Source: Roseiarcus sp963787135 (GTDB taxonomy: Bacteria; Pseudomonadota; Alphaproteobacteria; Rhizobiales; Beijerinckiaceae). Taken from it: a stretch of DNA of 64,000 bases. Under the pieces are notes generated by a model. That model ran no database searches. It worked only from the letters and a program-made list of their open reading frames with translations, and was not told where the DNA came from. The translations under genes and the position numbers were made by a program. Positions within the stretch are counted from its first letter, which is position 1; each line of letters starts with the position of its first letter. Positions 54,664-63,020 of this stretch are shown piece by piece. The stretch is taken from positions 1-64,000 of the forward strand of contig CAWBBW010000013.1 in the NCBI GenBank assembly GCA_963787135.1, given 5' to 3'.

Positions 54664-54888
54664 TCAGACGCCTCGGCCATGCGGCGCGCTCCCGCCGATT
54701 GGCGGCCGCTTCATCACAACGAAGCCCGACCGCTCGAGGTGCTCGACCAGTCGCCTGGCGACAATCGCCGACATGAGCTCGTCGGCGTTGTGGGTGCGCT
54801 TGCGGCCCTGAAAGCGCAGCGCGAAGGCCAGAGCGTCGGCGACGTCTTGAGCTGTCGCGGGAGTGAGGGCGTCGCAGTCCTGGGACAT
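54664..54888 (-). CDS. Small conserved hypothetical protein
   Basis: 74 residues from the ATG at 54888: DVADALAFALRFQGRKRTHNADELMSAIVARRLVEHLERSGFVVMKRPP. This pattern recurs in small uncharacterised proteins of Rhizobiales. It is probably cytoplasmic and helical, with a conserved Arg/Lys/His patch in the middle. No known function. Confidence 0.65.
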   Translation of the reverse strand: MSQDCDALTPATAQDVADALAFALRFQGRKRTHNADELMSAIVARRLVEHLERSGFVVMKRPPIGGSAPHGRGV

Positions 54889-55079
54889 CGAATCAGCGTA
54901 GCCGACAAAAGAGAACAAAGGAAGAACAATCGGTTTGACGCCATCCTCCCGTGAGTTGCAGTTCGAGTTCTGCCCGAAGTGCAGGATAGGGGCATCCATA
55001 CCGGCCGCCGGGTGACGTGAAATATTTGTGACAAACGCGCACATTTCTATTGCTTATGACGCTTTTTCGTCGCTATGGA

Positions 55080-55272
55080 TTTCCAGCCGCGCCGGGTGCT
55101 AACGCCCGGGACCGAGGGGACGTGAACCCCCTACGGAGCCTTGGTCGAGGCGGCGCGGGGAGGCGATGGGCTCTGCACCACCCGGAGAGGAAGATCTTGC
55201 TCCCCGGTGACTTCATGGTTTCCCCATAACTCGGCGGCCGAACGGCGAAGGTTGTTCGGCCGCGCTTGTTTT
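55080..55272 (+). ncRNA. Candidate structured small RNA
   Basis: No plausible protein here, but strong nested pairing on the plus strand. CCGCGCC (55087-55093) pairs with GGCGCGG (55152-55158). Inside it lie hairpin GGGTG-CTAA-CGCCC (55094-55107) and a GACC/GGTC helix (55110-55113, 55143-55146) enclosing AGGGG/CCCCT (55115-55119, 55128-55132). A GGGGAG/CTCCCC pairing may close a second domain (to 55203). A terminator-like hairpin follows at 55235. A weak promoter (TTGTGA at 55026, TATTGC at 55048) stands upstream. It does not match the tmRNA, SRP RNA or RNase P RNA patterns I know. Confidence 0.5.
55235..55272 (+). terminator. Terminator-like hairpin after the structured RNA
   Basis: CGGCCGAAC (55235-55243) pairs with GTTCGGCCG (55254-55262) around a ten-base loop, then CGCTTGTTTT. 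The T-run is interrupted, so efficiency is uncertain. Confidence 0.6.
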
Positions 55273-55626
55273 CCAACCCTCCCCGTAATCTTGGCGACAT
55301 TGTGATTTTCCAAGGCCGACTTCGGCGGCGCCTCGGCTTGTCGTGGCGGACCGTCGCCGCTCAGCCACTTTCTCGCCGTGATTGGGCGTCAGGGATGCCG
55401 AATGGCGCCGGCGGGGACACGTCGCCCATCGAATGCGCGGGGTCGCGGAGACCGTCGGATCTCGTGAGGTTCGAACGGTCCGGATTCGTTAGCGAATTTG
55501 AAACGAAGCGGGTTCAAACGTGGTCGATGGCATAGAGGTTTCGGTAAGCGCCGCGATGAGGGGTCACTGTCGGCAATGGCGGCGCCAAATCCGACGCGGC
55601 CTCAGCGTACTGGTGAGTCGGCGTTC
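55273..55626. other. Intergenic region upstream of the RlpA-like lipoprotein
   Basis: 354 bases with open frames in several directions but none with family character or a good start. It presumably holds the promoter of the lipoprotein gene. Nothing else seen. Confidence 0.35.
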
Positions 55627-56754
55627 ATGAGCGTTTCGCGTTTCGAGCTCTGCGCCATGTCGTCCAGACGCCACTGGCTCTGCGCCGCGAGTCTCGCCTT
55701 TGCCGCGGCGCTTTCGGGATGCGCCACCCCGACCGCCCAGCAGCATTACGCGCACGGCCGCGAATATTTCTCGCAGGCCAAATACGGCCACGCCAGCCCG
55801 AAAGTCATCGCCGACGGACAGCCTGTTCCGCGCGGCGGCGGGCAATACCTGGTCGGCCACCCCTATACGATCGCTGGTCACACGTATTATCCGTCCGAGA
55901 CCGAATCCTACACGGCGGTCGGCTTGGCGTCCTGGTACGGCGCGGCGTTTCACGGCCGCCGCACCGCCAACGGCGAGGTCTACGACATGGCCTCGCTGAC
56001 AGCCGCCCATCCGACGCTGCCGCTGCCGTGCTATGCGCGGGTGACGAACCTCAGCAACGGCTATTCGGTCATCGTGCGCGTCAACGATCGGGGGCCCTAT
56101 CACGGCGGCCGGGTGATGGACGTCTCCTCCCGCACCGCCGATGTCCTGGACTTCAAGGGAGCGGGCACAGCAAAGATCAAAGTCGAATATGTTGGGCGCG
56201 CGCCGCTCGAAGGTTCGGACGACAATGCGCTGCTCGCGAGCCTTCGCACCGACGGATCGCCTGCCAACCTGAACGGCTATTCGTCTCCGGTCATGGTAGC
56301 GAGCGAGAGCCCACCCGAGCCTGGCCCGTCGGCCTTCATGGCGCTCATGGTTCAGGCGCGGGCTACGCCGCAGCCGCCGCCGCCCGAACCGCCGGCCCAA
56401 CCCCAACCCGAGCCGGTCCGCGTCGCCGCGGCCCAGCCCGAGACCCAGCCGGCGCCCGAGCCCGAAACGGCGAAGCCGTCACGGACGGCGCTCGCATTAT
56501 TTCAGCATCGGGTGGTTCCGCTGCCGCCGTCGCGGCCCTTCGACCTGGGGTCGATCCGCGCCGCGACTGTCGTCATGGTCGCGTCGCGGCCGAAACCGAC
56601 GCAGGTCGCGGTCATGCCCCCCAGGCGGCCGCTCTTGCAGGCAAGCGCCGAAAAGGCGCTCTACTTCTCCGATCCCCAATCAGATCGCCTCAAGCCGCGT
56701 CATGGGCCGTTCGAAGGGGTCAAGCCTGCCGATGGCCTCGGGACCGGGGACTGA
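55627..56754 (+). CDS. rlpA: RlpA-like septal lipoprotein
   Basis: About 375 residues. A lipobox LSGC follows the hydrophobic stretch (residues about 17-33), so it is an outer-membrane lipoprotein. Then comes YTAVGLASWYGAAFHGRRTANGEVYDM through RVNDRGPYHGGRVMDVSSRTADVL, the complete double-psi beta-barrel of RlpA (about 90-185). The C-terminal 190 residues are Pro/Gln/Glu-rich without a SPOR domain. The start is ambiguous (55627 or 55657). RlpA acts on septal or daughter-cell peptidoglycan; it lies just before a D,D-carboxypeptidase homologue, which fits. Confidence 0.88.
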   Translation: MSVSRFELCAMSSRRHWLCAASLAFAAALSGCATPTAQQHYAHGREYFSQAKYGHASPKVIADGQPVPRGGGQYLVGHPYTIAGHTYYPSETESYTAVGLASWYGAAFHGRRTANGEVYDMASLTAAHPTLPLPCYARVTNLSNGYSVIVRVNDRGPYHGGRVMDVSSRTADVLDFKGAGTAKIKVEYVGRAPLEGSDDNALLASLRTDGSPANLNGYSSPVMVASESPPEPGPSAFMALMVQARATPQPPPPEPPAQPQPEPVRVAAAQPETQPAPEPETAKPSRTALALFQHRVVPLPPSRPFDLGSIRAATVVMVASRPKPTQVAVMPPRRPLLQASAEKALYFSDPQSDRLKPRHGPFEGVKPADGLGTGD

Positions 56755-56868
56755 GGGGCCCCGGCGCCGAATCGCCGCACTTCCGGAGCAGATTGCCAAG
56801 ACTTCCCGATCCAGTCAGAGAAGCGGGTTGCGGCGCGAGCCGTGGCGGCGTTTTTTGAAGGACCTCCG

Positions 56869-58044
56869 GTGGGCTTCGTCCAGCTCAGGACCGTTTGCGT
56901 CGCGCTCGTCCTTCTGACAGCGCCCGCATACGCGCGCGACGAAGCGTTCTCGACCAGCGCGGATTTCGCGTTGATCGAGGATTTCGACAGCGGCGCCATC
57001 CTGTTCGAAAAGAATGCCGACGAACCGATGCCTCCGGCCTCCACGGCCAAGCTCCTCACTGCAGAGATCGTGTTTCGCGAATTGAAGGAAGGGCGCCTTC
57101 ACCTCGACGATATCTTTGACGTTTCGGAGAAGGCTTGGCGAGACGGCGGGGCGCATGCCCATGGCGCGGCGATGTTTCTCGCAATCCACAGCCACGTGCG
57201 AGTCGAGGACTTGTTGCGCGGATTGCTCATCGAGTCAGGGAACGACGCCGCCATCGCGTTGGCAGAGGGAATTGCCGGCTCGGAAGACAATTTCGCCGAG
57301 ATTATGAACAAGCGCGCCGCCGAACTCGGCATGACCCATTCGCATTTCGCCAATTCGCGCGGAAAATTCGATCCGAGCCAGCACGTCACTGCGCGCGACA
57401 TGGCGCTCCTGGCAGCGCACGTCATTCGCGACTATCAGGAGGACTACCATTACTTCGGCGAGAAGGATTTCACCTGGAACAAGATACACCAGCTCAATCG
57501 CAATCCGCTCCTCACCATGGATATCGGAGCGGATGGGCTCAAGGCGGGCGACGTCGCGGACGGAGGCTTCGCCATCGTCGGCTCGGCGGTTCAGGACGAA
57601 CAGCGCCTCATCGTCGTCATGAACGGGTTCAAATCGGCGACCGAGCGCTCGGAAGAAGCCCGCAAGGTTTTCAATTACGGCTTTCATTCCTTCGACCGGC
57701 GGATGCTGTACGGAGCCGGCGACGGGGTCGGGACCGCCGCGGTCTATGGTGGAGAGTCCGACGAGGTTCCGCTGGTGACCGAACGCCCGGTCACGCTCTT
57801 CGTCCCGCGCGGCGAAACCGAAAAGCTTGTCGCCAAGATCGTCTATACCGGGCCAATCGCGGCGCCCGTCGAAGCCGGCAAGGACGCCGCCCGATTGAAA
57901 ATCTGGCGGGGAGACATGCTGGTGGTCGACGCGCCGCTGAAAACCGGCGCGTCCGTTGCGCTCGGCGGCCTGACCCGGCGCGCGTTCGACGCGGGGGTTG
58001 AACTCGCGGGCGACGCGGTCCGGCGGGCGCTGAAGCGGCAATGA
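56869..58044 (+). CDS. D-alanyl-D-alanine carboxypeptidase homologue (PBP5/6 type)
   Basis: About 391 residues: signal peptide ending APAYA-RDEAF, then the serine beta-lactam-binding fold. SxxK is PASTAKLLT (Ser near 51), SxN is ESGNDA (near 114); the third motif, normally KTG, is KAG in DGLKAGDVADGG. A C-terminal beta domain and terminal helix follow, as in PBP5. It should trim peptidoglycan pentapeptides, if the altered motif permits. GTG at 56869 sits behind GAAGGA; GTG at 56842 is an alternative. It overlaps tmk by four bases. Confidence 0.9.
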   Translation: MGFVQLRTVCVALVLLTAPAYARDEAFSTSADFALIEDFDSGAILFEKNADEPMPPASTAKLLTAEIVFRELKEGRLHLDDIFDVSEKAWRDGGAHAHGAAMFLAIHSHVRVEDLLRGLLIESGNDAAIALAEGIAGSEDNFAEIMNKRAAELGMTHSHFANSRGKFDPSQHVTARDMALLAAHVIRDYQEDYHYFGEKDFTWNKIHQLNRNPLLTMDIGADGLKAGDVADGGFAIVGSAVQDEQRLIVVMNGFKSATERSEEARKVFNYGFHSFDRRMLYGAGDGVGTAAVYGGESDEVPLVTERPVTLFVPRGETEKLVAKIVYTGPIAAPVEAGKDAARLKIWRGDMLVVDAPLKTGASVALGGLTRRAFDAGVELAGDAVRRALKRQ

Positions 58045-58712
58045 GCCCCACTACGCGCGGCCGGTTCATCACCCTCGAGGGCGGCGAGGGCGCAGGAAAA
58101 TCCGTGCAGGCGAAACGCCTGGAGGAAAAGCTGAAGTCCGTTGGCCTCGAGGTCGTCCGGACGCGCGAGCCGGGCGGCTCGCCGCAAGCCGAGGCCCTGC
58201 GCGAGGCGATTCTTTCCGGTTTCGCGGCCCAGTTTGGTCCCGAGGGCGAGGCGCTGCTGTTCGCAGCGGCGCGCGCCGACCATCTCGACAAGACCATTCT
58301 GCCTGCGTTGGCGCGCGGGGCCTGGGTCGTCAGCGACCGGTTCGCCGATTCGACGCGCGCCTATCAGGGGGCTGCGGGGAATTTGCCGCCCGGCTATATA
58401 GCGCGGCTCGAACAGGTCGTTGTCGGGGCGAACACGCCGGACCTCACCCTGATTCTCGACATTCCGGCCGAAGCGGGCCTCAAGCGCGCCGCGAAGCGAA
58501 GAGGGAAGGGGAGCGCCGACCGCTTCGAGGCCGAGGCGATCGCCTATCATCAAACGCTGCGCCGGGCGTTTCTCGACATTGCCGCGGCTGAACCTCAGCG
58601 CTGCGCCGTCATCGACGCGCTGAAATCTCAGAAGGACGTGGCTGCCGCTATTTGGTCCGTTGTCGAGGCGCGGCTCGATCCGGCGAGCGCGCCGGGGCAG
58701 ACCGCGCAATGA
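58041..58712 (+). CDS. tmk: Thymidylate kinase
   Basis: 223 residues. P-loop EGGEGAGKS (13-21), TREPGGSPQAEALR (dTMP site, DR[Y/F]-type), VVSDRFADSTRAYQG and the LID segment RRGKGSADRFE are present. It phosphorylates dTMP to dTDP. It overlaps the neighbours by ATGA on both sides; tmk followed by holB is the usual order. Confidence 0.97.
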   Translation: MSPTTRGRFITLEGGEGAGKSVQAKRLEEKLKSVGLEVVRTREPGGSPQAEALREAILSGFAAQFGPEGEALLFAAARADHLDKTILPALARGAWVVSDRFADSTRAYQGAAGNLPPGYIARLEQVVVGANTPDLTLILDIPAEAGLKRAAKRRGKGSADRFEAEAIAYHQTLRRAFLDIAAAEPQRCAVIDALKSQKDVAAAIWSVVEARLDPASAPGQTAQ

Positions 58713-59782
58713 AGCGGGGCGAAGCCGACGAACTGCCAGAAAGCGACGCCTTCGCAGGGGCGCCGCATCCTCGCTTCGGGCAAAAGCTCGTTGGCCACAA
58801 GGCTGCCGAGGCGGAGCTTCTCGCCGCCTATCGGGCAGGCCGCCTGGCGCACGCCTGGCTGATCGGCGGCGCAGAGGGCGTCGGCAAGGCGACGATCGCC
58901 TGGCGCTTTGCGCGCTTCCTGTTCGCCAATCCCGATCCGACCGCGCCGCGCGTGCGGGAAGCGCGCGATCTCAATGTCGACGCCAGTCATCCCGCGGCGC
59001 GGCAGCTCGCCGCCCTTTCGCATCCGGACTTTGCCCTCATCCGGCGCGAGTGGAAGTCAAATCCGAAGCGGCTGGGCACGGAGATCGGCGTCGACGACGT
59101 CCGTCACGCGCTTCAGGTCTTCCAGATGTCGGCGGCCTTTGGCGGCTGGCGGATCTGCATCGTCGATAGCGCGGAGGACCTCAATCGCAGCAGCGCCAAC
59201 GCTTTGCTGAAGATGATTGAAGAGCCGCCGCAACGTTCCTTGATCCTTATCGTGTCGCACCGGCCAGGGCAGGTGCTGCCGACGATCCGCTCGCGCTGCC
59301 GGAAGCTGAAGCTCGATCCCTTGTCGGCGGCCGAAATCGCCGATGTCGTCGCCACGCTCGGGTCGCCCTGGAGCGAAGCCAAACCGGAGGCGATCGCCGA
59401 CGCGGCGCAGCGTGCGAACGGCTCGATTCGCGAGGCGCTCGCGCGCCTCGGGCCGGAATCGGAGGGGATCGGCGCACTGATCGATTCAACGATCGCAGAT
59501 TTGCCCCGCCCCGACCCGCGCGCCGTCGCCAGGCTCGCCGAAGCGCTCGCAGGTCGCTCCGCGGCTGAGGCCTATCAGGCATTCCATCGCGAGCTCTTCG
59601 ACTGGCTCGCTGCCTATGCTTCGAGGACGGCGTCATCGACCGCGCGCGCTGAAGAACTCGGCGCTCTCTGGGACCGGATCCGCGCGGCGGCGCGAGAGAC
59701 GGATGCGCTCAACCTCGATCGGAAGCTGCATATTCTGGCGATCTTCGCCGAGATCGCTTCGACCGCGCGGCGGCGCGGATAG
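58709..59782 (+). CDS. holB: DNA polymerase III subunit delta'
   Basis: 357 residues of the clamp-loader AAA family: HAWLIGGAEGVGKATIAWRFARFL (degenerate Walker A, about 48-71), the VDDVRHALQVFQMSAAFGGWRICIVDSAEDLNRSSANALLKMIEEPP box and HRPGQVLPTIRSRCRKLKL sensor 1. It forms part of the complex that loads the beta clamp. Confidence 0.95.
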   Translation: MKRGEADELPESDAFAGAPHPRFGQKLVGHKAAEAELLAAYRAGRLAHAWLIGGAEGVGKATIAWRFARFLFANPDPTAPRVREARDLNVDASHPAARQLAALSHPDFALIRREWKSNPKRLGTEIGVDDVRHALQVFQMSAAFGGWRICIVDSAEDLNRSSANALLKMIEEPPQRSLILIVSHRPGQVLPTIRSRCRKLKLDPLSAAEIADVVATLGSPWSEAKPEAIADAAQRANGSIREALARLGPESEGIGALIDSTIADLPRPDPRAVARLAEALAGRSAAEAYQAFHRELFDWLAAYASRTASSTARAEELGALWDRIRAAARETDALNLDRKLHILAIFAEIASTARRRG

Positions 59783-59834
59783 CGCCTTTCGACCGGCGTT
59801 TTCATCATTGGGAAAATGCTCTAGGACGGCGGGC

Positions 59835-61412
59835 ATGAGCCGTTTCTACATTACGACCGCGATCCCTTACGCCAACGGCGCGCCGCATATCGGCCACGCC
59901 TACGAGCGCATCGCGACCGACGCGATCCAGCGGTTCATGCGGCTCGACGGGCGTGAGACGTTGTTCGTCACGGGCATGGACGAACACGGCCTCAAGGTTC
60001 AGCAGGCCGCGGCGCGCGAGGGAGTGACGCCGCAGGCTTTCGTCGACCGGGTCGCCAGCGAATTCGAGGCGATGGGCGAACTGCTGAACGCCCGCGCCGA
60101 CGACGTCGTACGCACGACCCAACCGCGAAACGACCGCGCTTCCCAGACGATCTGGGAGCGGATGGCGGCCAATGGCGACATCTATCTGTCGAAGTATTCC
60201 GGCTGGTACTCGGTGCGCGACGAAGCCTATTTCGACGAGGACGAGCTTACCGAAGGCCCCGGTGGAACGAAGCTTGCGCCGAGCGGCGCTCCGGCCGAAT
60301 GGGTCGAGGAGGAGAGCTACTTTTTTCGCCTCTCGGCCTACGCCGGCCGGCTCCTCGCGTATTACGAAGCCCATCCCGAATTCATCACGCCTGAAAAATA
60401 TCGCAACGAGATCGTCGCCTTCGTCAAGCGCGGCCTGTCCGATCTTTCGATCAGCCGCGCCAATCTCAGCTGGGGCGTACCAGTTCCTGGCGATCCGAAG
60501 CATGTGATGTATGTCTGGGTCGACGCGCTGACCAACTACATCACCGCCACCGGTTTCCCGGACGACGGCCCTCGCGCCAAATTCTGGCCCGCCGACGTTC
60601 ATGTCATCGGCAAGGACATCACGCGCTTCCATGCCATCTACTGGGCGGCGTTCCTGATGTCAGCAAAGCTCCCCCTGCCGCGACAGGTCGTCGTGCACGG
60701 CTTCCTGTTCAACCGCGGCGAGAAGATGTCGAAGTCGGTCGGCAATGTCGTGAGCCCGGCCAGTCTCGTCGCGGCCTACGGCCTTGACCCGGTCCGCTAT
60801 TTTTTCCTGCGCGAGGTCCCGTTCGGGCAGGACGGCAGCTATTCGCACGAAGCGATCGTAAGCCGCCTCAACGCCGATCTCGCCAACGATATCGGCAATC
60901 TGGCACAGCGCTCGCTCGCCATGATCGCGAAGAACTGCGACGGCCGCGTACCCGACCCGCGTGAAGCCGCGCCGTCGCCGGAAGATCTGGCGATGCTCGC
61001 GCGCGCCGACGCGCTCCTGGGCCAGGCGCGCCGGCACATGGAGAGCTTCCTCATCCACCTCTACGTCGGCGCCGTCTTCGACGCCGTCGCCGAGGCGAAC
61101 CGCTATTTCGCCAACGCGGAGCCCTGGAAGCTCAACAAGACCGACCCCGCGCGCATGCGCCTCGTGCTCTATGTGACGGTCGAGACCCTGCGGATCGCCG
61201 CGATCCTGCTCCAGCCGATCATGCCGGCAAGCATGGGCAAGCTGCTCGATCTGCTCTCCGTTCTGCCGGCCGCGCGATCGTTCGCCGCGCTGGAGACGCG
61301 CGAGGCCGCGGGCCGGATCGACGCGCCGCATCGGCTCGAGCCGGGCAGGCCGCTGCCCCCGCCAGCGCCGGTCTTTCCACGCTACGTCGAGCCCGAGGCG
61401 GCGGCGCAGTGA
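59835..61412 (+). CDS. metG: Methionyl-tRNA synthetase
   Basis: 525 residues, the short type without the zinc-binding four-Cys knuckle and without a C-terminal tRNA-binding domain. HIGH appears as APHIGHAY (residues 16-23), KMSKS as GEKMSKSVG (about 296-304). The ATG at 59835 precedes YITTAIPYANGAPHIGHAY directly. It charges initiator and elongator tRNA-Met. Confidence 0.97.
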   Translation: MSRFYITTAIPYANGAPHIGHAYERIATDAIQRFMRLDGRETLFVTGMDEHGLKVQQAAAREGVTPQAFVDRVASEFEAMGELLNARADDVVRTTQPRNDRASQTIWERMAANGDIYLSKYSGWYSVRDEAYFDEDELTEGPGGTKLAPSGAPAEWVEEESYFFRLSAYAGRLLAYYEAHPEFITPEKYRNEIVAFVKRGLSDLSISRANLSWGVPVPGDPKHVMYVWVDALTNYITATGFPDDGPRAKFWPADVHVIGKDITRFHAIYWAAFLMSAKLPLPRQVVVHGFLFNRGEKMSKSVGNVVSPASLVAAYGLDPVRYFFLREVPFGQDGSYSHEAIVSRLNADLANDIGNLAQRSLAMIAKNCDGRVPDPREAAPSPEDLAMLARADALLGQARRHMESFLIHLYVGAVFDAVAEANRYFANAEPWKLNKTDPARMRLVLYVTVETLRIAAILLQPIMPASMGKLLDLLSVLPAARSFAALETREAAGRIDAPHRLEPGRPLPPPAPVFPRYVEPEAAAQ

Positions 61413-62203
61413 CGCTCATCGACAGTCATTGCCATCTCGATTTCCCGGACTTCGCCGGCGAACTCGACGCCATCATCGAGCGGGCGCGCGCCGCCGGGGT
61501 CGAACGGATGATCACGATCGGCACGCGGGTCGAGAAGGCGATGCAAGCCGCCGAAATCGCCGAGCGCTACGAGAGCGTCTATTTCACCATCGGCACGCAT
61601 CCGCATGAGGCCGCGCGCGAATCGGCGGCCGATTTTGCAACCATGCGGAAGTACGCCGCCCATCCCAAATGCGTCGGCATTGGCGAGGCCGGCCTCGACT
61701 ATCACTACAATTACGCAGCGCCGGAGGTCGCGAAGCGCGTCTTTCGCGGCCAGATCGCCCTTGCGCGCGAGCTTGGCCTGCCGCTCGTGATTCACACGCG
61801 CGACGCCGAGGACGACACGGCCGCGATTCTGAAGGACGAGATGGGGCAGGGACGCTTCAGCGCGCTTCTCCACTGCTTTACCTCTTCGCGCGCGCTCGCC
61901 GAGACGGCGCTGGGGCTTGGCCTCATGATCTCGTTTTCCGGTGTGGTCACGTTCAAGAACTCGGGGGAATTGCGGGCCATCGCCCGCGACGTTCCGCTCG
62001 ACCGGATCCTGGTCGAGACCGACGCGCCCTATCTCGCCCCGGTTCCCCATCGCGGCAAGCGCAATGAGCCTGCCTTCGTGGCGGCGACCGCGCGAGCGGT
62101 GGCGGAGGCGAAGGGCATCGAGCCCAAGGCGCTCGCTGACGCGACGCGCTCAAATACGCTCAGGGTCTTTACCAAGCTCGACGCCTCCGGACCGCGCGCT
62201 TGA
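61409..62203 (+). CDS. tatD: TatD family metal-dependent hydrolase
   Basis: 264 residues: DSHCHLDFPDF (metal His pair), GTHPHEA, GEAGLDYHY, PLVIHTRDAEDDT, HCFTSS and ETDAPYLAPVPHRGKRNEP are all family motifs. Members are 3'-5' DNA exonucleases and related deoxyribonucleases. The GTG start overlaps the metG stop (GTGA). Confidence 0.95.
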   Translation: MTLIDSHCHLDFPDFAGELDAIIERARAAGVERMITIGTRVEKAMQAAEIAERYESVYFTIGTHPHEAARESAADFATMRKYAAHPKCVGIGEAGLDYHYNYAAPEVAKRVFRGQIALARELGLPLVIHTRDAEDDTAAILKDEMGQGRFSALLHCFTSSRALAETALGLGLMISFSGVVTFKNSGELRAIARDVPLDRILVETDAPYLAPVPHRGKRNEPAFVAATARAVAEAKGIEPKALADATRSNTLRVFTKLDASGPRA

Positions 62204-62997
62204 GCCTTCGCCTCACTATTCTGGGCTGCGGATCATCGGCCGGGGTGCCGCGCGTCGGGCAGGGCTGGGGCGCATGCGATCCGGCCAATCCGCGCAACCG
62301 CCGCCGCCGCTGCTCGGTGCTGGTTGAACGGTTCGGGTCGGGTGTCACAACCGTGCTCGTCGACACCTCGCCGGACCTGCGCGAGCAACTGATCGACGTC
62401 GGCGTCAGGCGGCTGGACGGCGTGCTGATGACCCATCCCCACGCCGACCATACGCACGGAATCGATGACCTTCGTCCGCTTTGGCTCACCGGTGGACAAC
62501 GGATCGACATCCATATGGACGAGCCGACGTCGCTGATCGTGAAGAGAGGTTTCTCGTATATATTCCAAACGCCTGAAGGCAGCTCTTATCCGCCCATCGC
62601 AGTGGATCTGAGGCTGGCCGCCGGGCGGCCGTGCCGGATCGAAGGGGCGGGCGGCGCGGTTGAAGCCGTTCCGTTCGATCTCGACCACGGCGACATCAAC
62701 GCGCTCGGGTTCCGGTTCGGGGGGCTTGCGTACACGCCCGACGTCAAACGCATTCCCGAAGCCAGCCGCCCTTTTCTGGAGGGACTCGAGGTCTGGATCA
62801 TCGACGCTTTGCGCTACCGCCCCCATCCCTCGCATTTCAGCCTCGACGACGCGCTCAAGGAGATCGGGGCGATGCGGCCGCGCCGGGCGATCCTCACCAA
62901 CCTGCACACCGATCTCGACTACGAAACCCTGCGCCAGCGTTTGCCCGCGCATGTGATCCCGGCTTACGACGGCATGCGCGTCGAAGATTTCGAATAG
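62200..62997 (+). CDS. MBL-fold metallohydrolase (PhnP-like)
   Basis: 265 residues. The metal-binding THPHADHTHGIDDLR motif (about 77-91), the opening LTILGCGSSAGVPRVGQGWGACDP and the closing His in LTNLHTDLDY match the PhnP/tRNase Z-like group that cleaves phosphodiesters. The start is TTG at 62200, overlapping the tatD stop. The metG-tatD-MBL order is common in alphaproteobacteria, so co-transcription is likely. Confidence 0.92.
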   Translation: MSLRLTILGCGSSAGVPRVGQGWGACDPANPRNRRRRCSVLVERFGSGVTTVLVDTSPDLREQLIDVGVRRLDGVLMTHPHADHTHGIDDLRPLWLTGGQRIDIHMDEPTSLIVKRGFSYIFQTPEGSSYPPIAVDLRLAAGRPCRIEGAGGAVEAVPFDLDHGDINALGFRFGGLAYTPDVKRIPEASRPFLEGLEVWIIDALRYRPHPSHFSLDDALKEIGAMRPRRAILTNLHTDLDYETLRQRLPAHVIPAYDGMRVEDFE

Positions 62998-63020
62998 ACT
63001 GCCCCAAGGGGAGAACGCCA

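Noticed and set aside
55080..55272. tmRNA, SRP RNA, or a TPP, cobalamin or FMN riboswitch
   Set aside because: The conserved sequence blocks of these families are missing, and the terminator comes well before the next gene, so a cis-acting switch for it is unlikely.
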